64,000 bases of DNA from Thalassospiraceae bacterium LMO-JJ14 (GTDB lineage Bacteria; Pseudomonadota; Alphaproteobacteria; Rhodospirillales; Casp-alpha2): the NCBI GenBank assembly GCA_021555105.2, contig CP134604.1, positions 1,984,001 to 2,048,000 of the forward strand, written 5' to 3'. Every line of letters starts with the position of its first letter. The stretch's first letter is position 1. This document shows positions 28,386-37,408 of this stretch, one piece after another. Under the pieces are notes generated by a model. It ran no database searches, had not been told where the DNA came from, and was given only the letters and a program-made list of their open reading frames with translations. Position numbers and translations under genes: made by a program.

Positions 28386-30698
28386 TTATTCCGCGGCGTC
28401 TTCGATGGTGGGGTCGACCCGGAAATGCGCCCAGCGCCGCATGCCGCCCCGGTTTTCCAGATAGTTGATCAGAGCCGTTACCGGCTTCCTGTCGAACTTG
28501 CTTTCCGACATTTCCATCATGATATCGGAAACTTTTCTGAACGGCATGGCGCCGCGATAGGCGCGTGGACTGACCATGCCGACAAAGGCATTGGCGACGG
28601 CCAGAATCCGCGAGGTATGAATGATTTCTTCGTCCTTAAGGCCAAGCGGCCCTTTGCCGTCCCATGTTTCGCCGAACTGGCGGATGGTTTCCACAACTGG
28701 ACCTTCGAAGGTAACGTGTTCTATTAAATCGACCGTCGTCAGGTAGGCATTAGAGACAAGCATCCGTTCTTCATCGGTCAGGTCCTCGGTCTTCATCAGC
28801 AATTCTTCAGGGACGAAAATCTTGCCGAGATTCATCAGGCTGCCTGAGATGTCGACGGTGCGCACGTCGATGTCCTCCATCCCCATTTCCTGAGCGATGG
28901 CGCGAGAAACTTCGGCAACGCGCGATGAATGGTTTGCCGAGAACGGATCGCGGCGGTCGACGACGCTGACCAGGGTATCGATCAGCTCCTTCATCATCTT
29001 TTCGGATCTGAGGCGCGCCAACTGTAATTCGGTGATGTCGTCGATGACCAGAAGACAGCCCGGCGGATAGTCGCGGTCGCCACGAAGTGGCAAGCCGTCT
29101 ACCTTGACCATCTGATAGGCATTGTCGTCATCGGGATCGGTAATTTCAGGGTCGCCGAATTCGAACAATTTCTGCTGGCGTTCGAAATCATCGATGACTT
29201 TTTTCACAAGCCCACCGTATTCCTGTGCCTTTATCGGGCCGATAACGCTGGCCATGGTCTTCCCCTTGATATCCGTGATGGGAATACCGTTGGCCTCGGC
29301 AACAGGCATATTGGCAAATGTATAGACGGTGTTGCGGTCGACGGCGACGATCTGCGTCGGCTGGTTGTCGGTAACCATGCGCATGAACTTGGTCAGGTTC
29401 TCGAAACGCTCCAACATGACCTGTGCGCGATGCAGGGCTTCGGAAGCGCGGGCAGAGGCTGCGTTCTTCCAGACGAACAGGATCGTCAGGGAAACGATGA
29501 CGATGATCGCGATAAACACACCGAGGATGAAGTTCAGCCGATTTTCAATCGGCCCCAGCGCCTCGTCGCGCGAGACCTTGCGGACCAGTATCCATGGTAT
29601 CTGCGCAACTTCGCGAGATACCATCAGCACGCGGTCGCCGCTGTAATCAAGGTTGTTGACGAAGCTTCCCGGAATATTGATGGCTTCGGAAACCGCAAGG
29701 TTCGGCGATGCCAACGCCATGGTGCGTTTCAAGGCCGCCGTGCCGTCGCGTAGCGGCGACAGGTATTCGACCTTGCCGCCGGACTTTCTGACCAGCAGCG
29801 TTTCGGCGGTTTTCGTCAGCGTGCCAGGCTGAACGAGCTGGTCCCAAAGAGATGCGTCGATAAGGCGTATGCCGATTACAGCGCCAATCCCCTTGGCACC
29901 GGCGCCGCCGTCCTGCACGGCATAGACCGGCAAAGCAAAGCCGATGGTGGGTTCGCCGCTGGCGCCCAGATACATGTCGATAATAGCAGGGTCGCCATCG
30001 AGCGCCTTGCGCACAGCTTCCTTGATGCGCCCTGTGATCGGCGGCATGTCTGGCGTTGAGATGATCGGTTCGGCATTCTTGTCGACGAGCCCAAGGCCGG
30101 CAACGCCGACACGTTCTACGTTGGCGGCAATTTCGCCGACCGGTGGCGGTGCCTTGAAGGCCGTGCGCTCGGCCGTCGCTATCAAAAGATTTCTGAGGAA
30201 TCCATGCGAGGCGCTGGCACCGATACCGGCACCCCCCGCGCCACTGCCATCCAACCCTTGAAGCAGCGAGTCGGCGGCTGAAAGTTCACTCGCAGGCGCG
30301 GCGCTCGGGTCGGTTGCGGGGGCAGCAGATGCCAGTTCGGACATGTAAAGTTGCAGTGACGCATTTTGCGTCAGTTCGCGCATTACCTTGAAATTGTCAT
30401 CGATCCAGTCGTTGACGGCGCCAACCCGCGAATCGGCAACAATGCCGAGACGGACCTGCCAGGCTTGCGTCTCGCGCTTCAGTTCCTCATCGACATAGAC
30501 TTTTGCAAGGATTGCCGCGCCGATAATCAGTGTTGCGATGAATGCTACGCCGGCGATGAAGAACTTGTTAACTTTACGTGGAGGGAGCGCATCGTTCGGC
30601 AATTCCTTCTCATCGGTCGCGCCGGCGGATGCACCGTCTTGCTTGTTCGGTTTTTCTGTTTCTTCTGTCACTTTCTTGCGGCGAAGACTTAACGCCAT
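28386..30698 (-). CDS. Inner-membrane sensor with Cache-like periplasmic domain, PAS domain and degenerate HD-GYP domain
   Basis: The 770-residue protein has a basic cytoplasmic start, a TM helix near residues 44-66, a large periplasmic region (to about 390) of the Cache sensory type, a second TM helix, a PAS domain (about 440-540) and a C-terminal HD-GYP-like domain (about 580-750). In the last domain the residues that define the family are lost. The HD dyad (normally LLHDIGK) reads SLMNLGKIFVP; the HHExxDGxGYP motif reads FGETWDGKGPLGL; and the DxxDAL motif reads NAFVGM. It is therefore unlikely to hydrolyse c-di-GMP and may be a receptor or scaffold. It lies between the giant adhesin and, in divergent orientation, the LapG-like protease, as expected for a LapD-like regulator. 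Function is inferred from context. Confidence 0.82.
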   Translation of the reverse strand: MALSLRRKKVTEETEKPNKQDGASAGATDEKELPNDALPPRKVNKFFIAGVAFIATLIIGAAILAKVYVDEELKRETQAWQVRLGIVADSRVGAVNDWIDDNFKVMRELTQNASLQLYMSELASAAPATDPSAAPASELSAADSLLQGLDGSGAGGAGIGASASHGFLRNLLIATAERTAFKAPPPVGEIAANVERVGVAGLGLVDKNAEPIISTPDMPPITGRIKEAVRKALDGDPAIIDMYLGASGEPTIGFALPVYAVQDGGAGAKGIGAVIGIRLIDASLWDQLVQPGTLTKTAETLLVRKSGGKVEYLSPLRDGTAALKRTMALASPNLAVSEAINIPGSFVNNLDYSGDRVLMVSREVAQIPWILVRKVSRDEALGPIENRLNFILGVFIAIIVIVSLTILFVWKNAASARASEALHRAQVMLERFENLTKFMRMVTDNQPTQIVAVDRNTVYTFANMPVAEANGIPITDIKGKTMASVIGPIKAQEYGGLVKKVIDDFERQQKLFEFGDPEITDPDDDNAYQMVKVDGLPLRGDRDYPPGCLLVIDDITELQLARLRSEKMMKELIDTLVSVVDRRDPFSANHSSRVAEVSRAIAQEMGMEDIDVRTVDISGSLMNLGKIFVPEELLMKTEDLTDEERMLVSNAYLTTVDLIEHVTFEGPVVETIRQFGETWDGKGPLGLKDEEIIHTSRILAVANAFVGMVSPRAYRGAMPFRKVSDIMMEMSESKFDRKPVTALINYLENRGGMRRWAHFRVDPTIEDAAE

Positions 30699-30852
30699 GC
30701 CGTACCCCCCAGATGATCGATCAGATTATCGTCCCGACGCATCAGGCATGATAACCGGTTATAAAGACAAGCGGAATCCCTTCATTTGCAGGCAAGCAGG
30801 TTGTGTTTCTGCGCACTTTCATGGATTTGCGATTGGGTATATATTCGTAGCT

Positions 30853-31611
30853 ATGAGAACAAAATTCTCTTTTGTAATCAATAGTCTGCACCATGCTGCA
30901 TATTGTGTGGCAGGTAATCGCTGCAAGGCCCTATGGCGTTATGTTTTGGTGGCTTCCATCATCACTATGACCGCCGTTGCAAGCGTGTCTGCCGCTTCAG
31001 CGGGCGAATCGCCACAACCGAGCTTTTTTAACACTGTTGAGGTTCGTTCGAAAAACCTGTCGCCGTTCAAGAAATGGCTGTCCGCTCTGGCTCGTTATTC
31101 CAAGGAGGCGAAGGCTCCGGCCAGGGTCCCCTGTCCGCCGGGCGATGAACTGCATATCTGCAGTTACGACGACTGGACGAACTTCCTGAAAACACTGAAA
31201 GGCAAGGCGCCGCTGGTGCAGTTGAACGAAGTCAACAACCGTATCAATCAGGCGAAATACATCACTGACTCGGCAAATTGGGGAAAGAGCGATTACTGGG
31301 CGACCCCGGCGGAGTTTATGGCCCGTTTCGGCGATTGCGAGGATTATGCAATCCTAAAGTATCTGTCGCTCAGAAGGCTGGGCTGGAAGGAAAACGACCT
31401 GCGCGTCGTCGCCGTCAAGGACCTCAACCTGAAGGTCGGCCACGCTGTTCTGATCGTGTTCTTCAAGCACCCTAAAACCGGGCAGATTCTGCAGCTTTTA
31501 CTGGATAACCAGATCAAGACCATCGCCAACGCGGCAAGCATCCGCCATTACCAGCCGGTTTTTTCCATCAACAAGTACTTCTGGTGGCGGCACACGCCGG
31601 TCACGGGATGA
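30853..31611 (+). CDS. LapG-like periplasmic transglutaminase-like cysteine protease (BTLCP family)
   Basis: I place the start at the ATG at 30853: the open frame extends back to 30538, but that would overlap the divergent HD-GYP gene, while 30853 gives a 252-residue protein with a signal peptide (hydrophobic stretch ending ASVSAASA). The mature part has the BTLCP catalytic triad order: Cys162 in GDCEDYA, His197 in GHAVLIV and Asp218 in LLDNQ. The conserved N-N-x-I-N region and the W-x-T-P-x-E-F segment of LapG are also present. In Pseudomonas, LapG cleaves the N-terminal region of the giant adhesin LapA and releases it from the surface, and is restrained by c-di-GMP-bound LapD. The adhesin upstream is the obvious candidate substrate. 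Confidence 0.87.
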   Translation: MRTKFSFVINSLHHAAYCVAGNRCKALWRYVLVASIITMTAVASVSAASAGESPQPSFFNTVEVRSKNLSPFKKWLSALARYSKEAKAPARVPCPPGDELHICSYDDWTNFLKTLKGKAPLVQLNEVNNRINQAKYITDSANWGKSDYWATPAEFMARFGDCEDYAILKYLSLRRLGWKENDLRVVAVKDLNLKVGHAVLIVFFKHPKTGQILQLLLDNQIKTIANAASIRHYQPVFSINKYFWWRHTPVTG

Positions 31612-31782
31612 TAGGAACGTTCAGGGGTGTCGTGTATCAAGTCGCACATGTTTTATGATTAGAGCCCCTTCATTCCATGTCCAGAGTACGCTACGTGGCA
31701 GCGGTCGGGTGGCTAGATGCGGCCAGTCCGGGACCGCTAAATTGCCGCAGAACCGGCTTTTGCACGGAATCCGCTGGAATTT

Positions 31783-31819
31783 CCGGGGTTAATCACTACA
31801 TTCCGGGATGTTAACCCGG
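31783..31819 (+). promoter_or_regulatory. Hairpin overlapping the prfC ribosome-binding site
   Basis: CCGGGGTTAA (31783-31792) can pair with TTAACCCGG (31811-31819) with a single-base bulge and an 18-base loop. The right arm includes the first bases of GGAG (31818-31821), the probable Shine-Dalgarno sequence 5 bases before the prfC ATG, so folding could limit initiation. The rest of the 31612-31782 spacer shows no gene or tRNA-like fold. Confidence 0.45.
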
Positions 31820-31826
31820 AGACAAT

Positions 31827-33413
31827 ATGACTGACTTAGCGCGCGAAATCGCGTCCAGACGCACCTTCGCCATTATTTCACACCCCGACGCCGGTAAGAC
31901 GACGCTGACGGAAAAGCTGTTGCTGTTCGGTGGCGCGATCCAGTTGGCGGGTGCAGTCAAGGCGCGTGGCGAGCAACGCCGTGCCCGGTCCGACTGGATG
32001 AAGGTTGAACGCGAACGAGGGATCTCCGTCGCTTCGTCGGTGATGACCTATGACTATGCGGATTGCACCTTCAATCTTCTGGACACGCCGGGCCACGAGG
32101 ATTTTTCCGAAGATACCTATCGCACCCTGACTGCGGTCGATAGTGCCGTCATGGTGATCGATGCGGCGCGCGGGATCGAGACGCAAACGCGCAAGCTTTT
32201 CGAAGTTTGCCGCCTCCGGAACGTGCCTATCACGACGTTCATCAACAAGATGGACCGCGAAGCGCGCGACCCGTTCGAGCTTCTGGACGAGATCGAGCAG
32301 ACTCTGGCCCTGGACGTTACGCCGGCAAGCTGGCCGATCGGCATGGGCCGGGATTTCCTCGGCTGCTATGACCTTTTAAACGACAAGCTGGTGCTGGTCT
32401 CGCGCTCCAAGGGCGAGCGCCCGGACGAAGGCGAGCCGTGCAACGGTCTTGATGATCCGAAACTGGATGAGCTGCTGCCCGATTACGCCGTCGCCAAATT
32501 GCGTGAAGAGGTCGAGATGGTGCGCGGTTTGTGTCCGGAACTCGATGAGAAAGCCTATGCCGCCGGTCACATGACGCCGGTCTATTTCGGCAGTGCCATC
32601 AATAATTTCGGCGTGCGCGAACTGTTGAACGGTCTGGTAGAGCGTGCACCGAAACCGCGTGCGCAAGAAGCTCGCGAGCGCGTGGTCGAGCCTGACGAGC
32701 CGAAGTTCACCGGCTTCGTCTTCAAGATACAGGCGAACATGGACCCCAAACACCGTGACAGAATCGCCTTCGTACGGGTCTGTTCCGGGCGCTTCAAACG
32801 CGGCATGAAATTGAAGCATTCGCGTTCGGGGAAAATTCTCAACGTGCATAACGCCGTGCTGTTTCTGGCACAGGACCGCGAGCTGGCCGAAGACGCGGTT
32901 GCAGGGGATATCATCGGTATTCCTAACCACGGCAACCTGCGCATCGGCGACGTGCTGAGCGAAGGTGAGGATTTGCATTTCACCGGAATCCCGAGCTTTG
33001 CGCCGGAACTTTTGCAGAAGGTCCGCCCGGACGATCCAATGAAAGCCAAGCATCTGGGTCGGGCCTTGCAACAATTGGCGGAAGAGGGGGCTGCCCGTGT
33101 CATTAAGCCGTCCGTCGGTGCCGACTGGATTGTCGGCGTGGTCGGAACCCTGCAGTTCGAAGTTATGGCCGACCGCATCCGCACCGAATACGATATTCCC
33201 GTCCGTTTCGAACCTACGGAGCTGATGACCGCACGATGGGTCGGCGGCGAGCAACAGATGTTGAAGAAGTTTCTGGACGGCAACAGGGCTGCTGTCGGTG
33301 TCGATCATGACGGAGAGCCGGTGTTTCTGGCGCGGAATGCCTGGCACCTCAACAAGGCGACGGATGATTGGCCTGACCTGCAATTCATGAAAACCCGAGA
33401 ACAGATCGTTTAA
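31827..33413 (+). CDS. prfC: Peptide chain release factor 3
   Basis: A 528-residue translational GTPase of the RF3 type. G-box motifs are clear: SHPDAGKTTLTEKLL (P-loop), the switch I segment RGISVASS, DTPGHEDFSEDTYR (G3), and NKMDR (G4). The C-terminal RF3-specific domains, including the VGxLQFEV segment (here VGTLQFEVMADR), fit the family, and the length is normal. RF3 uses GTP to recycle RF1 and RF2 from the ribosome after peptide release. It is followed after 18 bases by the ChaC-like gene on the same strand. A hairpin that may mask its ribosome site precedes it. Confidence 0.96.
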   Translation: MTDLAREIASRRTFAIISHPDAGKTTLTEKLLLFGGAIQLAGAVKARGEQRRARSDWMKVERERGISVASSVMTYDYADCTFNLLDTPGHEDFSEDTYRTLTAVDSAVMVIDAARGIETQTRKLFEVCRLRNVPITTFINKMDREARDPFELLDEIEQTLALDVTPASWPIGMGRDFLGCYDLLNDKLVLVSRSKGERPDEGEPCNGLDDPKLDELLPDYAVAKLREEVEMVRGLCPELDEKAYAAGHMTPVYFGSAINNFGVRELLNGLVERAPKPRAQEARERVVEPDEPKFTGFVFKIQANMDPKHRDRIAFVRVCSGRFKRGMKLKHSRSGKILNVHNAVLFLAQDRELAEDAVAGDIIGIPNHGNLRIGDVLSEGEDLHFTGIPSFAPELLQKVRPDDPMKAKHLGRALQQLAEEGAARVIKPSVGADWIVGVVGTLQFEVMADRIRTEYDIPVRFEPTELMTARWVGGEQQMLKKFLDGNRAAVGVDHDGEPVFLARNAWHLNKATDDWPDLQFMKTREQIV

Positions 33414-33431
33414 CAATCGTATGATCCGCAG

Positions 33432-34055
33432 ATGAAACCGAATATAGAGTATACCCGCCTGTCAGAGGAAGAATCGCACAAGCTGTTGCTCGAAACCCGC
33501 GCGGCGCGCCCAAAAGACGAAGCAATGTGGGTGTTCGCTTTCGGATCGCTTATGTGGAACCCCTGCTTCGATCATGATGTTCAGGCCCCGGCGATGCTGC
33601 GCGGTTATGACCGCAAATTTCATATCTGGACGACACGGGCGCGCGGTACGCCGGATAACCCGGGGCTCGGTTTGTGCCTGGAGGATTGCTCGGGCATGTG
33701 CCGGGGGGTTGCCTACCGCCTCGTCGAAGATGATGTCGAAACCGCTTGGGAGCGCCTGTGGGAACGCGAGATGGGCAGCGGTATTTATCGACCGTCATGG
33801 GTTTCCGTGGAAACCGAGGATCATGGCCGTGTTGCCGCGCTGACGTTTATCGTCAATCGCGACCATCCACATTACGCGGGGCCGATGCCGAGCGAACGCA
33901 TGGCAGCGATTATGGCGGGGGCGCAGGGAACCTATGGGCTGTGCCGCGATTACCTGGCCGGCACGATAGAAGAGATGCGCAAGCTGAACGTCATCGATCC
34001 TGAGTTGGATGCGTTATTGGCACAGGTGGATTCACTGGAAAGCGGTTCGGACTAA
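33432..34055 (+). CDS. ChaC-family glutathione-specific gamma-glutamylcyclotransferase
   Basis: The 207-residue protein shows the ChaC signature: VFAFGSLMWNP near residue 35 (substrate-binding FGSLMW loop), a RGYDRKFHIW segment, an RGTPxxPGLGLCL motif, and a catalytic-type glutamate in the WEREM segment. ChaC enzymes cleave glutathione to 5-oxoproline and cysteinylglycine in the cytoplasm. It is probably cotranscribed with prfC (18-base gap). Confidence 0.88.
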   Translation: MKPNIEYTRLSEEESHKLLLETRAARPKDEAMWVFAFGSLMWNPCFDHDVQAPAMLRGYDRKFHIWTTRARGTPDNPGLGLCLEDCSGMCRGVAYRLVEDDVETAWERLWEREMGSGIYRPSWVSVETEDHGRVAALTFIVNRDHPHYAGPMPSERMAAIMAGAQGTYGLCRDYLAGTIEEMRKLNVIDPELDALLAQVDSLESGSD

Positions 34056-34091
34056 ATTCAGGATAATACTGCGCTGCTTATTAGCCAGCGA

Positions 34092-34922
34092 TTACCTGCA
34101 CTGGGCGTCGGCGTCGATCTGGAATTCGCGCTTGTACCATGACGGCTCAATCGCAAGGCCGACTACACCGGTCAAATTCTGCTTTTTCGAAACACGGAAG
34201 GTTTTGGCTTCACCGGCATTAAGCTGCATTCGCCGGGCGCTGATCAACTGCCTGTTCGGCCCATCCATGCGGAACATGGAAAAGACCCCGGTACTCGGCC
34301 AGTCGCTTCCGGTGTTGGTAACAAGGAAAACGCTCACTCCGTCCTGGCAAAGGGACGTGATCTTCACGGAAATCGGCTTGATGTTCAGGCTGGCAACTTC
34401 ATTTTCAAGGGTCACGATGGATGTATTTTTACCCAACGCATACTCCTTGGCTTTGGCTGTTTCCGTCGCGGCGGGGGATTGTTTCGCCACCGCCGTTTTT
34501 GCGGTGGCCTGAACCACAGCCGTTGTTTGCGGGGCAATGCTGCCGGCAGCGGTTGCGAAATTGCTCAAAGCTGCCATCGTCTGTTCTTCGGCAAGGCATT
34601 CCGCAGCGGCAAGCCACTGCTTGGATACATAGACATATTTGGCGATGTCCACCGGACTAGCCGACTTGGATTTTCCGCTGACCTTCAGAACAGCACCTTT
34701 ACCGGCGCGTTGCAGGTTCTGCAGTTGCTGCAGATTATTGTTCAGGGCTACCAGATACGGGGCCCAATCGCCGCCATGCGCTTTGTTCACGTAGTTCTGC
34801 ACCTGCGCATGCGTAAAGTTCCCGAGGTATTCGCTTTTCGGGAACGGATCGCACGCCGCGTGCGCCTGTGACGCCGCGACCAGGAACATGAAAACTGCAA
34901 TAACGGAACGGCAAAGCGCCAT
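34092..34922 (-). CDS. Exported protein of unknown function
   Basis: I place the start at 34922 (GAGG about 8 bases upstream); the open frame extends to 35018 but without a signal sequence. The product of 276 residues then begins with a clear signal peptide (MALCRSVIAVFMFLVAASQAHA) and a mature N-terminus with a cysteine just after the likely cleavage site. The middle is alanine/glutamine-rich and helical; the last 100 residues are predicted beta-rich, with a pattern reminiscent of small periplasmic beta-sandwiches. No enzyme motif or family was recognised. It is convergent with the ChaC-like gene. Confidence 0.7.
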   Translation of the reverse strand: MALCRSVIAVFMFLVAASQAHAACDPFPKSEYLGNFTHAQVQNYVNKAHGGDWAPYLVALNNNLQQLQNLQRAGKGAVLKVSGKSKSASPVDIAKYVYVSKQWLAAAECLAEEQTMAALSNFATAAGSIAPQTTAVVQATAKTAVAKQSPAATETAKAKEYALGKNTSIVTLENEVASLNIKPISVKITSLCQDGVSVFLVTNTGSDWPSTGVFSMFRMDGPNRQLISARRMQLNAGEAKTFRVSKKQNLTGVVGLAIEPSWYKREFQIDADAQCR

Positions 34923-35039
34923 TTGATACACCTCAACTTGAACAACGAGGCGAAATCTACATCTGGTTCCTGACGGTAGCCTGACGAAGTCCATTGTTTT
35001 TGTATCAAAATGTAACAACCAGATTTCGTAAACGATTGA

Positions 35040-35918
35040 TTAATCTTTAATTTTTCGTTCACGATGGATGATGTAAAGGCCTGATCCTATAATGATGCCA
35101 GCCCCTATATACGTCCATATATCCGGTAGGGTCCCGAACAGGGTAAAGCCGATGATTGTCGACCAAATCAGGTTTGAATAGCTGTAAGGCGCTACCTGAG
35201 ATGCCTCGGCATGGGTAAAGGCCTTGATCATGCAGAAATGGCCCAACGTGCCGAAAAGCCCGGCCAGTGCCATGACACCCCAGTCGAGGGGGGCAAACAT
35301 GACAAAATGAAACGGTACGATCGCGCTCATGATCATGGCACCGAGCAGAGCGCTGTATAAAAGCGTTGTCAGGACGGAATCCTGCCCGCTTAACGCGCGT
35401 GTGCTCAGTTGATAGCAGGTATAGCAAGCTGCGGCTCCCAGCACCCAGAACGCGCCCTCAGCGAGCGCACCTTGTCCCGGACGGATTATGATCATGGCGC
35501 CGATGAAACCGACCAGCACCGACATCCAGCGGCGAATTCCGACTTTTTCCTTGAGCACGAACGGGGCCGCCGCTGTCAGCATCAAGGGGGCGGTAAACAT
35601 GATGGCGCCTGCTTCGGCAACCTGGATGGTGCCGAGGCCGGTAAAGAAACAGAGTGTCGCGCCAAGCAGAAACAGGGAGCGGATCAGTTGAAAGGGCAGG
35701 CTTTGCGTTTTCAGAAGCTTGGGGATCTTCGGCGCCAGTACCACGCAAAGAATGACCACTTGAAAGAAATACCGGCCCCATACCGTCTGCAACGTCGGGT
35801 AACTTGCGACAAGGTATTTAGCGCACGTATCCATGCTCACAAACATCAGCATGGTCAGCAACATCCAAAAGATGCCTGCACGTGTATCGTTTTGGGGAAT
35901 ATTGCCCGCGTCAGCCAT
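35040..35918 (-). CDS. DMT superfamily (EamA) transporter
   Basis: The 292-residue protein has ten hydrophobic helices in two homologous halves, the EamA architecture. The D-T-C-A-K-Y-L segment near the N-terminus and the H-A-E-A-S-Q-V-A-P-Y-S-Y segment in the second half (the A-x-x-x-A-P-x-x-Y/F-x-x pattern at the dimer-like core) are typical of the S-adenosylmethionine- or amino-acid-type exporters in this family. The substrate is unknown. It is divergently transcribed from the MATE gene with only 45 bases between the longest starts. Confidence 0.85.
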   Translation of the reverse strand: MADAGNIPQNDTRAGIFWMLLTMLMFVSMDTCAKYLVASYPTLQTVWGRYFFQVVILCVVLAPKIPKLLKTQSLPFQLIRSLFLLGATLCFFTGLGTIQVAEAGAIMFTAPLMLTAAAPFVLKEKVGIRRWMSVLVGFIGAMIIIRPGQGALAEGAFWVLGAAACYTCYQLSTRALSGQDSVLTTLLYSALLGAMIMSAIVPFHFVMFAPLDWGVMALAGLFGTLGHFCMIKAFTHAEASQVAPYSYSNLIWSTIIGFTLFGTLPDIWTYIGAGIIIGSGLYIIHRERKIKD

Positions 35919-35963
35919 GCGGAGAACTCTACGCTTCCATAGAGATAAGTCAGTAAAAAGGTA

Positions 35964-37406
35964 ATGCGTTTTCAGGACATTTGCTGTCTAACGTCCTGCA
36001 TGGATACTGAACAGCCGCAAATCCGCACGCGTATCGAGATCGAAGGCCTTTCGGGCCGTTTGCGCCGTCATGGTACGGAACTCGTCCGACTTGCGGCGCC
36101 GATTGTCGTCTCACGTTCCGGTTTCCTGTTCCTTGTCATGGCGGATACGGTCATGACCGGGCATTTCAATGCCGAGGATCTGGCGTATCTGGCCATCGGA
36201 CTGGGTCTGATCATGCCGATGATGATCACGTCGCTGGGTATGATCATGGGAACGCTTGTGCTTACGGCGAATTCGTTCGGTGCCGGACGCCTCAAGGATT
36301 GCGGCCCCGTTTGGCGGCGCTCGCTCAGTTATGCGCTGATATTGGGCGGCTTTTGCGTTGCCATCGGTTTTTTCGGTCGTGAACTCCTTAACCTGACCGG
36401 GCAGACTCCTGACGTTGCCCTGCATGGCGGCGAGATCATGTGGATTATTTCACTGGGCCTGCCCGGGCATCTGCTGTTTCTCAGTTCCGTTTATTTTCTG
36501 GAAGGGATCGGTCGCCCCAGCCTTGGCATGGTTATCATGGTCGTGGCGAATATCCTGAACCTTGGTCTGAACTGGCTCCTGATCGACGGGCCATGGCTCA
36601 ACGATCCCATGGGGGCCGCAGGGGCTGCATGGGCAACAACGATGGTCCGTTGGTTTATGGCCGTCAGCCTGGCCCTCATTGTGTGGAATTTGCGCGGGCA
36701 TCAGGCTTTCGGTATTCGCGATCCGTTGAGCGGCGGATTTCGGGCATGGCAGGAACTCCGGCGGATCGGCTATGCCATCGGGCTGAGTGTCGGCGTTGAA
36801 AGCCTGGCATTTGCCTGTCTCAACACTTTCGCTGGATGGCTTGGCAAGATGTCACTGGCGGCGTACGGGCTGACACTGAATTTGATGGCACTGGCATTCA
36901 TGCTGGCCATCGGCATTGGATCGGCGACCGCCGTCAGGGTCGGGATTGCCTTTGGACGCGGTGACATTCCCGATGCGGCTTTGGCCGGCTGGACGGGACT
37001 TGGCGCCAATGTCGTGATCATGATGATGGCCGGTGCCGTGGTGTTCGGTTTTGATAGTACATTGGCGGCTTTCTATACCGACGATCCTGATTTGCTGGTC
37101 GAGGCCATCGTAACCGTCGGGTTTATCGCGTGGATTTTTATTCCGGACGGTGGACAGGCCGTGATGGCGAATGCACTGCGCGGACGCAAGGACGTATGGA
37201 TGCCCAGTGTCATTCAGACCGCGAGCTTCTTCGGTGTCATGGTGCCATATGGATATGTATCCGCTTTTGTCTGGGAAAACGGCACGGTCGGACTTTTTCA
37301 CGGCATTCTGGTGGGATGCATCGTCTCGCTTGGCTGGTTGAGCCTGCGCTTTCACCGTCTTGCGATGCAAGATATCGCTGAAGCAAAGATGGCTGATGCG
37401 CAGTAG
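35964..37406 (+). CDS. MATE family efflux transporter
   Basis: A 480-residue membrane protein with about twelve helices. The APIVVSRSGFLFLVMADTVMTGHF start and the GIGSATAVRVGIAFGRGD segment in the second half are typical of NorM/MATE sodium- or proton-driven drug exporters. An ATG at 36000 is an equally plausible start, since the region before it is not needed for the fold; AAGG precedes 35964 but only by two bases. The gene is divergent from the DMT transporter and convergent with the DksA-like gene. Confidence 0.9.
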   Translation: MRFQDICCLTSCMDTEQPQIRTRIEIEGLSGRLRRHGTELVRLAAPIVVSRSGFLFLVMADTVMTGHFNAEDLAYLAIGLGLIMPMMITSLGMIMGTLVLTANSFGAGRLKDCGPVWRRSLSYALILGGFCVAIGFFGRELLNLTGQTPDVALHGGEIMWIISLGLPGHLLFLSSVYFLEGIGRPSLGMVIMVVANILNLGLNWLLIDGPWLNDPMGAAGAAWATTMVRWFMAVSLALIVWNLRGHQAFGIRDPLSGGFRAWQELRRIGYAIGLSVGVESLAFACLNTFAGWLGKMSLAAYGLTLNLMALAFMLAIGIGSATAVRVGIAFGRGDIPDAALAGWTGLGANVVIMMMAGAVVFGFDSTLAAFYTDDPDLLVEAIVTVGFIAWIFIPDGGQAVMANALRGRKDVWMPSVIQTASFFGVMVPYGYVSAFVWENGTVGLFHGILVGCIVSLGWLSLRFHRLAMQDIAEAKMADAQ

Positions 37407-37408
37407 AG

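Noticed and set aside
30538-30852. Extended N-terminus of the LapG-like gene
   Set aside because: It would run through the start of the divergent HD-GYP gene, and the signal peptide starts only after the ATG at 30853.
31612-31782. Possible small RNA or tRNA before prfC
   Set aside because: No cloverleaf, TTC-like T-loop or clear promoter/terminator pair could be found by eye.
32376-33416. 346-codon minus-strand ORF opposite prfC
   Set aside because: It is a shadow of the well-conserved release factor gene; no recognisable motif.
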